Below, in pieces: positions 56,901-64,000 of a DNA stretch of 64,000 nucleotides (positions within the stretch are counted from its first letter, which is position 1; every line of letters starts with the position of its first letter). The position numbers were made by a program, and so were the translations under genes. The stretch is from Medicago truncatula (taxonomy: Eukaryota > Streptophyta > Magnoliopsida > Fabales > Fabaceae), in NCBI RefSeq assembly GCF_003473485.1, contig NC_053045.1, forward strand, positions 53,734,494 to 53,798,493. Reading direction: 5' to 3'. Under the pieces are notes generated by a model. The model had not been told where the DNA came from. It was given only the letters and a program-made list of their open reading frames with translations, and did not search any database.

Positions 56901-57474
56901 AACTCACAATAGAATAATAAACAATATTGATCAAAATCATATTCCATCAATCGGTTTCTTATTTATTTATTAACTATTCGTGAGTTTTATTTATAACTAT
57001 CAAAGTGATGCCATATACTCAATACTCATAGCCGCTAACTGAAGGATTTGCATTATTATCTAAACAAGGTAAAATAAGATTAAGGAACTAAACAACCGAC
57101 ATACATTAATCAAAACACATTTGGATTATATTTTCTATTTCTCTAATCAATCAAATTGAAAATTACATATATTAAAACAAATCAGATAAGAAACTAACAT
57201 GGAAGTTAGTTGTGCATGCACATCAGCAATTAAAACCAACCAAGCTCAATCACACCTCCAAGATTTGAAGAAGAAAAAAATAAACAAAATAAAAATATAG
57301 TACACCTCATGATTAATAATACGAAGTGCCTTCCATCTTCATTCTTCTCTTTCACTTTTTTACTTTGGTTTTTTGATTTCAAATATTCTTTGCTCTTGTT
57401 TAAAGTTAAATATATATAATCATAAAAGGTTAAAAATAAAAAAAAAGTTGATTTGAGCCTTAATAGTAACTATA
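53991..57474. other. Long intergenic stretch left of the Dof gene
   Basis: No gene was recognised. A micro-insertion lies at 54451-54496. A degenerate foldback is possible at about 54890-55265 (TGATGAATTGAGTAAAT against the inverse of TTCATCAGGGGTAATGTACA). About 56160-56720 is less AT-rich and may include conserved non-coding sequence. The right end should contain the Dof 3' UTR. Confidence 0.35.
54451..54496 (-). mobile_element. Tail-only micro-retroposon with 13-bp TSD
   Basis: ATACTAAGAAATG occurs at 54451-54463 and 54484-54496 around a T run plus GTAAG. Confidence 0.5.
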
Positions 57475-58437
57475 TCATGGAAGATGAAAGAGAGAAGAAT
57501 GATCCTGATCAGACCATTGAGTGTGATTCCAGTAACCATGATCAACGGTGTTAGGAAGATCAAACAAACCTTGATGATCAGCACTACCATCACCATTCCA
57601 ATCCAACGATCCAAATCCACCGTTGCTTGTTTTACTCTGCAGCAAAGAGAAATCAATACCATGGTCCATCAACGATCCAGAACCAGAAGAACCACCTCCA
57701 CCAGCACCACCACCTATATTCTCCGGTAACAACTTCAATGCGTCTTCTTCATGATGTTTTTGATCGCCGGTAACGCTCATCAGCTTTTGGTTTTGCCACT
57801 GAAACGACGACGCATCATTAAAACCGTTAACGTTAACATTACCGTTACGGTTATCGTTACCGATACCAAATCCAAACGGCAATGTCTCGTTAGAGGAAGT
57901 GATCAAGCTTGTGAAAGTTGCGATCTCTGAGAATATACCACAATCACCTGTTCCTTGTTCCAGTGAATCATTCTCAAAACCTCTGTTGATTTTCTTCTCC
58001 GGCGGTGGTTCTGAAACCGTTTCAGTCACCGCAGCGGCGGTGAGGCTGGAACTCTCACTGCTGGAATGGGAGTTAGACTTATTCTCCGGCGCTTCAGGTG
58101 GAGTTGTCGGTAAAACAGTGGAATCTGAGGAGGAAGATTTTTTTGGTTTGCTTGAGCGTTTGGATTTCCGGCAACCACCACCGACGGGGACGTTACGGAG
58201 AACACCGCCTTTAGTCCAGTAACGTCGGCAGTTTTTGCAGAAGTGACGAGGCTGGGAGAGGTTGTAGTTATTGTAGTAACAGAATTTGGTGTTGATGGAG
58301 TCACAGCGAGGACATTTCATAACTTCTTGGTTGAGGTTATTGTTGTTTTGGTTGGGTCTGAGACGCCGATCACCACCTCCGCCGCCGAAGAATCTGGTTC
58401 CTCCGGCGCCTCCGATGGAGTGTTGTATCTCCTGCAT
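57475..58437 (-). CDS. DOF5.4: Dof zinc-finger transcription factor, DOF5.4/OBP4 type, single exon
   Basis: One uninterrupted frame of 320 residues runs from the ATG at 58437 to the TGA at 57475-57477. The Dof finger is complete: C42-x2-C45-x21-C67-x2-C70 (CPRC to CKNC), followed by [19 protein letters not shown] and a basic [10 protein letters not shown] nuclear signal. The N-terminus (MQEIQH, then [20 protein letters not shown]), the middle [29 protein letters not shown] and the C-terminal [12 protein letters not shown] plus [12 protein letters not shown] all follow the layout I recall for Arabidopsis DOF5.4/OBP4. Dof proteins bind AAAG cores; OBP4 has been linked to cell-cycle control and cell expansion. 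Serine- and glycine-rich low-complexity tracts separate the conserved parts. Confidence 0.93.
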   Translation of the reverse strand: MQEIQHSIGGAGGTRFFGGGGGDRRLRPNQNNNNLNQEVMKCPRCDSINTKFCYYNNYNLSQPRHFCKNCRRYWTKGGVLRNVPVGGGCRKSKRSSKPKKSSSSDSTVLPTTPPEAPENKSNSHSSSESSSLTAAAVTETVSEPPPEKKINRGFENDSLEQGTGDCGIFSEIATFTSLITSSNETLPFGFGIGNDNRNGNVNVNGFNDASSFQWQNQKLMSVTGDQKHHEEDALKLLPENIGGGAGGGGSSGSGSLMDHGIDFSLLQSKTSNGGFGSLDWNGDGSADHQGLFDLPNTVDHGYWNHTQWSDQDHSSLFHLP

Positions 58438-59041
58438 TTGGGCGAGGGAAAGTGGTGGGGTTTGAGGAAGAAAAGGAAAGGATCGGCACCTGAGAGTGGT
58501 GTGTGTCAGTGTGTTAATGAATGTTAATATGTTGGGAAGAGTGTGGAGAAGAAGCAGAGGGAAAAAGAGAGAAAAGAGTTTTCATTGGGTGTTGTGATCT
58601 TCTCACTGACAAATATCCCCCCAAATGTACTCTATCTTCGTTTTTTATTATTTTAAGATTGTTTTTACTCAACTACCCCTTTAACTAGATCGTAAATACT
58701 TTCTACCCTAGTGACTTGTCAAATATACCAAAATATCCCCCCGTTTCCTCGTGTAGATTGAGATTTGAGAGTTACTGAGGTTTGTTTAGGAATTGGGAAA
58801 TTATACAGGACTTTCTTTTAGCATAGGAGATTATGATGTGGTTAGTTCTCTAGTGAGAATAATTTATTTTGATATAATCCATGAGATTATTTATTTGAAC
58901 AAACTTTTGGATGAGCAATAGAGAGATAAAGTAAAAATATATGTGAGCATTAACGAGAAAGTTGTCATAAAATAGTTGTATAAATATCATTTCTCATAGT
59001 TAATTATGTATAATTGATTTGGGTTAATTACAGTTAAAAGT
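58438..59041. other. Dof gene 5' flank
   Basis: GA-rich 5' UTR-like sequence on the gene strand (about 58440-58600), then AT-rich promoter sequence up to the glutaredoxin-bearing element. No clear TATA position was chosen. Confidence 0.4.
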
Positions 59042-60293
59042 GAGCAAATCGGCAATTACCCTCCGAAATTGAAAGTTTCGTAAATTACCCCCTCATATTA
59101 ACAAAACTTCAATTACCCCACTAAAATTGCACAATGTTAATCAATTTACCCCCTCCGTCAAATTATTATGTTAGTCAACATGACGTTTTGCAGATACCCC
59201 CTGAAGTTTTGCAGTTATGTGCAACATGCCCCCCAAACTTGAATTTTTTTTTTCTTCTTATCCTTGACTCAAAAAATATTAAAGGTAAACGATTAACAGT
59301 TAACTTTAAGCGATTTTCATTGTTAAATGTTAAAATGAAATATGGAACTGGAAGCAACACATGGAACATCTTATTAGGCCATTTTCATTGCAATGAGGAC
59401 ACCTTTGGAAATTGGAATCCACCCTCACCAACCTCACAATTATCATCTTCTTCATAATCACCTTCATAGTAGATTTTACAACTTCCATAACATGTTTCAC
59501 AAGGAACAAATTTTATATCACCACAGGCCTCACATCCACCATCACCTCCTTCAATGTCATCAATCATTTCACAACAATCAAGCAATTTCTCAAGCTTCTT
59601 GTCATCATGAAGTTTCTAAATTTCCTCAACTCCAACAATGTATTTCTTTCCAATAAACACTTTTGGTAATCCTCATTTACCATAGTACCATTCACCAAAT
59701 AACTCTTTAAGTTCTTCCTTAAATCCTAAATGCATTGACACATCTCTTTCATCAACCCTTATGCCTAATCCTTTCAAAATCATCCTAACTTTGTAACAAT
59801 CCTCATAAGTTTATCTCACCATACGTAGGCTTGTGAAATTCAATCACCAAAAAGACTTCTTGAATGAAAACATCCCTTTACAATCACCAAAAATTTAAAA
59901 CTTCAACTTCAGATTTAAGTCATTTGATCCGTTTTCAATAATCATATGATCCAACTTTGGTTTGTGTAAATCAATGTCGTCATCATTCTCCATGAAATTA
60001 GGCTTTAACGGATCAATATGGCCTAAAGTTATGTGTTAATTGTTTGTCTTTGATATCTTTAGAGTCAAGTATAAGAAAAAGAAAAGAAAAAAAATAAGTT
60101 CAAGGGGCATTTTGCACATAAGTGCAAAACTTCAGGGGAGGTATTTGCAAAACGTCATGTTGACTAACAAAAGAATTTGATGGAGAGGGTAAATTGATTA
60201 ACGTGCAATTTCAGGGGGTAATTGACCTTTTGTTAATGTCACGGGGTAATCGATGAAACTTACAATTTCATAGGGGTAATTGCCTATTTACTC
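59042..60293. mobile_element. Mutator-like element carrying a captured glutaredoxin fragment (Pack-MULE type)
   Basis: The ends are inverted: GAGCAAATCGGCAATTACCC on the left and, inverted on the right, GAGTAAATAGGCAATTACCC. Long imperfect arms of about 200-230 bp repeat AATTACCCC- and CAATTTACCCCCTCC-like units and share CAACATGACGTTTTGCA. Between the arms lies a host-gene fragment on the minus strand. The TSD is uncertain: TTAAAAGT (59034-59041) and TTAGAAGT (60296-60303) are similar but offset by two bases from the chosen right end. Confidence 0.7.
59340..60050 (-). pseudogene. Captured fragment of a plant CC-type glutaredoxin-domain protein, broken
   Basis: Minus-strand pieces match the plant family with a glutaredoxin domain plus a cysteine-rich tail (At3g57070/At5g39865-like). 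Domain interior: YEDCYKVRMILKGLGIRVDE, RDVSMHLGFKEELKELFGEW, LPKVFIGKKYIVGVEEI and KLHDDKKLEKLL. Tail: GGCEACGDIKFVPC and CETCYGSCKIYYEGDYEED, then after a shift CNENGLIRC. Stops interrupt YYGK/GLPK and EEI/KLHD, and a frameshift precedes CNENG. The active-site start of the domain is missing or degraded (region 59830-60000). It is a dead copy inside a transposon. Confidence 0.75.
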
Positions 60294-60840
60294 AATTAGA
60301 AGTTGTTTGTGTTTAGATATATTCGTGTAAAAGTGAGTTGAAATTTAAATAATCAATGACCGTAAAAGAAAAATAGATGATGCAAAGGTAAAAGAATATA
60401 AACAGAAAATGTAAAAAACATGACCTTAATGAAAACAACAACCTAGATTTCAGACCGTGACACAATGGTGGCCGCAATTTCCAGCGCAGTGGTCTCCGGC
60501 AAAGGTGTTTTAAATTATGATCTTTTCTATGGGCTTTGTCTAAGTTGGTCGAGATCTAACCGAGAATGTGGTGGTTGAGATGTTTAAAAATTTATGTGGT
60601 CTAAAAATATATTGGGTAATTGCTCTAATTGACTTTGTAATATACACTATGTTTGAAAAATGACCCAATCAAATAAAAAGCTTATATTCTAGCCTTGTAA
60701 TTTCATATTCATCTTATTTTTGACCCTATAATATACGTTTAGTCCAGAAAAGTGACCTAAAGATTGAATTCTTTCATGATTTTTTTCAAGCATGTTTAAG
60801 AGATTAAAATATGGTTTTACACAAGCATGATCTTTATAGC
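60294..60840. other. Spacer, no gene recognised
   Basis: AT-rich apart from a short GC-richer patch at about 60460-60510 (GTGGCCGCAATTTCCAGCGC). Nothing identifiable. Confidence 0.35.
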
Positions 60841-61388
60841 CTTGTAGCAGTACCAGAACAAAAAAATTACATATCTAAATTTTGTGGCCATTGGTCTTGA
60901 TCTTTTTATACATTTAAAGGAACATAATATCAAAGGCACATTGCATATTAAAACCAAAATTTTGATTTTGAATGATGTTTGTATATTCATTAAAACTAAA
61001 AGTTACAACTTTGTTTATTATTTGCCATTCTGTATATGTTTAATTAGGGACCGAATAGATTTTTATTTGCAATAAATTGTGATTAAAGTTAAGAGTCAAG
61101 TATTTATTTTAGGAAGTTGCCTAGATTTATAGTAGTTCTCAAACAAAAAAACTACCTAGAAAAATTTTGTGGCCATTGGTCTTGACCTATTTATACATTT
61201 GAATGAAAAAAATATCAAATTTATGTTTCATATTAAAATTAAAACCTTGAAATTGAATGATGTTCATATATTAACCACAATTTAAAAATTGTTTGTATAA
61301 GTACCAAACTTCAATGTGTCTTTTAACTTTGACCATGTCATTATATTCATTAACGATATTGTACATGCTTGAAAAAGTGTAAGTTCAA

Positions 61389-61750
61389 ATATCAAGGTTC
61401 TTGTATGATGTGGATACAAAGAAAGTTGACTCGAAGTATTTTTATGATGCAGTTCAAAAACAAGAAAATATTCATAATTCTACATTGTGAATATATTCCT
61501 GCTTTTATCACTTCCGATGTGCGTCATACATGACATGTTCCCTTTATTAAGGAGGTAGTGGTCGGCATGGTCCCCTAGAACCAAGCTAAGTTATCTTAAT
61601 GGTAGCTCAAAACTGATAGATCATATCAGAAAAGCCGTAGGAAGTTGTAATGAGTTTGAAGAATATTTTATTACTCTCAAGAAGTATGTGTTGAATCAGT
61701 GTCATAATTGGAATTTTATATGGGTGGGTTAGAATAAAGTTGCCCCTATA
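61389..61750 (+). pseudogene. DRM-type cytosine-5 DNA methyltransferase fragment, copy 1
   Basis: In broken plus-strand frames the segment reads ISRFLYDVDTKKVDSKYFYD, then a stretch corresponding to the AxRKRGYIHNLP region, then DHIRKAVGSCNEFEEYFI and TLKKYVLNQCHNWNFIWVG, and NKVAP after a stop. These follow the order in plant DRM1/2 (FLYDVEPEFVDSKYFCAAAR, KLTDRIRKAVE, VLDQCRKWNLVWVGRNKVAP). Several stops and shifts are present and the catalytic motifs are absent, so it is a dead fragment. Confidence 0.72.
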
Positions 61751-63124
61751 GTATTTTTTAATCATGACCATGTCATTGTGTACATTCAACAAAAAAGTTT
61801 GATGATAGTAAAAATATATTTACTATGGTAGTATATTTTATCCAATAATATAAGTTGAAAAAAAAATAAGTGCTCAACAATGTAAGTTTTTTTCCTTCAA
61901 AATTTAGAATATGTGTTGCATTACATATTAAAATTAACATAACAATAAATAAACAACATACTACCAATAAAATCAATAACATATACAACAATGATTTTTA
62001 TTCCTTTTCAAAAATGTTATCACTTTATTTATTATTTGTCATTCTGTATACGTTTAATTAGAAATTGAATATATTTTAATTCGCAATAAACTATGATAAA
62101 AGTTAAGAATTAAGAAATGTTTAGGAAACTACCTAACTTTGTAGTAGTACCAAAACAAAACAAAAAACTACATAGCTAGATTTTGTTGTCATTGGTCTAG
62201 ACCTATTTATAAATTTGAATGAGCATGATATCGAAACCACTTTGCATATTAAAACTAAAACTTTGAATTTGAATGATGTTCGTATATTTATCAAAATTTA
62301 GGCATCGTCCGTGTATGTATCAAACATCAAGGTGTTTTTAATTATGACCATGTCATTGTATTCCTTAACGATCTTCTACATGTTTTAAGAAATTATAATT
62401 AAATTCGCTCTCCATCAATGACAATATTGTTTTACTTTAACACCGTGTTTAAAGATTATTTTTCTATTTACATTTGTATTTGAATGATTAGTACATATAT
62501 TTTTACCTTTAGTAATTGACCACATGAGTACAAAAAACTAATCAAATAATGATTTATCTCCGGTGAAAGAAGCAATAATTACTCAAGAATTTTATTATGT
62601 ATATGTACATATATGATTGATATGAATTTAGCTTTTGAAGTTTTTGATTTGTTTATGAATTTCATTTGATGATTCATTAAATTTAAAGCAAGTATTAAGT
62701 TCGAAATGTTATGTTGTTGAGACATTAAATTTCTAAATAATTATTTGTTGTGATATGTGGTTTAGGTTAAGTTATAGCTTATAAGTATGTCATGTATTTT
62801 CTTTCAAACAAAATTATGTGATGTGTTTAAACTATTAAGTTTTTTGCCTCGTAAAAACAAAATGGTTGATTAAAATAGGTTGAAGATATTTATAGTGTTA
62901 TCTGAAACAAATATTTTACGAAGGTTTAGTTATTATGGTTTTGATGATTTTAGTAAGGATTCATTTGAAATATATTTTATTGTTTGTCCATGTCTACAAG
63001 TTGCAGATACTTATCAATGAATAATCAACATCTCCCTATAATAGTTGTTTACAATTGATTATAACAAAATAAATAGATAATGGGTTCAATTATTTTTTAT
63101 CCACATAATTTTTTACAATTAGAA

Positions 63125-63723
63125 TGCTATGGGAATACAAAGTCTTTCGGAAGAAAAGACCAAAGTTATAGAAGAGAACACTATATTAGGAGATGGATGT
63201 TTGAACTCTTAGTCTGCCTAATCCAGTGATTGAGTTTGGCATTCCTAATAAGCCATGTTTTATAATTACATGTAGAAAACTGATCGAAAATACCATTAGC
63301 CTCCTATTTCTCTTACGAAAATGTGGCAGTAGAACCAAAAGATTTTTAGCAAACATCCATATTCTTATATGATGTGGATCCAGAGTACGTTGACTTGAAG
63401 TGCTTTTGTGCCGCAACTTAAAAACAAGGATACATTCACAATCTCTATATTGTGAATAGATTTTTCCTTTTACTGTTTTCACTGCACACCATACATGACA
63501 CTATCCCTTTATTTATGAGGTGGTGGCCGACATGAAACTCTAAAACTAGACTTAATGTGTAAACAATACATGCTAGCAAAAACTGACAGATTGTATTAGA
63601 AAAACCGTAATAAGTTGTGATGAGTTTGAATAACTATTTATAACTGTCAATAATTATGTGTTGGATCAGTGTCGGAAATGGAATTTGGTATGGGTGATTT
63701 AGAATAAAGTTGTCTCACTAGAG
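63125..63723 (+). pseudogene. DRM-type cytosine-5 DNA methyltransferase fragment, copy 2 (longer)
   Basis: Starts further upstream than copy 1: LPNPVIEFGIPNKP (from 63214), then SYENVAVEPKDF, FLYDVDPEYVDLKCFCAAT, KQGYIHNL, a TIHDTIPLF-like stretch with RWWPT, a degraded TDRIRKAV region, YVLDQCRKWNLVWV and NKVVSLE. Both copies stop matching at the same point after NKVAPLE, so they probably derive from one earlier fragment. Frames are broken and no catalytic motif is present. Confidence 0.75.
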
Positions 63724-64000
63724 TGACTTTTATTTATGACTATGTCGTTGAGTACGTTTAATAAGAAAGTTTATATGGCAATAATATATTTATCATGATA
63801 GTATATTTTAACACGTGATTTAAGTTGAAAACAATACAGTAAACACTTTATAATACAGAAAACAATACAGTATATGTAGTGTATTGCATATTGAAATTAA
63901 CATAACAATAACTACCAATAAAATCAATCATGTATAACAACAATTTTGATGCACTTGGGAAAAAGTTTTGACTTTGTTTATTATTTCTCCCCTTGTATAT

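Larger units (their letters stand above)
60841..64000. repeat. Degenerate direct-repeat array (~1-2 kb period) containing DRM fragments; continues off the window
   Basis: A block with TTTTGTGGCCATTGGTCTTGA followed by a segment ending GAATGATGTTC occurs near 60870, 61170 and 62180. A block with TTTGTTTATTATTTGCCATT occurs near 61010, 62025 and 63970. DRM-like pieces at 61389 and 63345 are about 1.96 kb apart, with matching downstream sequence (61795 against 63765). The array is truncated by the window end. Confidence 0.6.

Noticed and set aside
57484..58527. Several plus-strand frames opposite the Dof gene, up to 107 codons
   Set aside because: They are antisense shadows of the Dof frame; their composition follows its codon use and no independent motif is present.
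63186..63482. 98-codon minus-strand frame at the right edge
   Set aside because: It is antisense to the DRM-like fragment, whose plus-strand reading gives clear family motifs.
1..64000. CRISPR arrays, bacterial operons, rRNA genes and intact tRNA genes
   Set aside because: None was seen. The tRNA-like sequences found have degraded box A/B regions, A-rich tails and sometimes TSDs, so they are SINEs.

Overview
This window reads as AT-rich nuclear DNA of a flowering plant, most likely a papilionoid legume close to Medicago (an inference from gene and repeat content; no database was searched). It has GT-AG introns, plant-specific gene families and dense, nested transposons. Nothing bacterial, viral or CRISPR-like was seen.

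Genes in order: (1) the last three coding exons of a FUL/AGL8-type MADS-box gene (356-821, +); (2) a three-exon universal-stress-protein-like gene (17230-18394, +); (3) a two-exon GAUT11 galacturonosyltransferase (20949-23890, +); (4) two tandem four-exon asparaginase/isoaspartyl-peptidase genes (26041-28016 and 31371-33444, both -); (5) a broken BASL-like polarity gene between them (28692-30362, +) and an intact five-exon BASL-like gene further right (39580-41612, +); (6) a five-exon MPB2C microtubule-binding coiled-coil gene (43940-47148, -); (7) a single-exon Dof zinc-finger gene of the DOF5.4/OBP4 type (57475-58437, -).

The asparaginase and BASL-like genes form divergent pairs. The pair was duplicated in tandem (about 25.1-30.4 kb and 30.6-41.6 kb). 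In unit 1 the BASL-like copy decayed through a deletion and a solo LTR. In unit 2 the shared upstream region was pushed apart by about 5.8 kb of transposons. FUL, BASL and DOF5.4 are near neighbours in Arabidopsis (At5g60910, At5g60880, At5g60850, from memory). So are the asparaginase and MPB2C genes (At5g08100, At5g08120). The two sets are interleaved here.

The rest is mostly mobile DNA: a degenerate Copia pol piece (2.7-3.5 kb); a foldback Mutator-like element (3558-14422, 9-bp TSD) whose right arm holds a 6.6-kb nearly intact LINE with a perfect 16-bp TSD; three decayed LINE pieces; several MITEs with readable TSDs; several tRNA-derived SINEs; a Mutator-like element carrying a broken glutaredoxin fragment (59.0-60.3 kb); and two decayed DRM-type DNA methyltransferase fragments in a roughly 2-kb direct repeat at the right edge. 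The most unusual signal is a series of at least a dozen tiny insertions (about 10-35 bp, mostly an A or T run) flanked by 9-23 bp direct duplications. They look like retroposons reduced to little more than a poly(A) tail.
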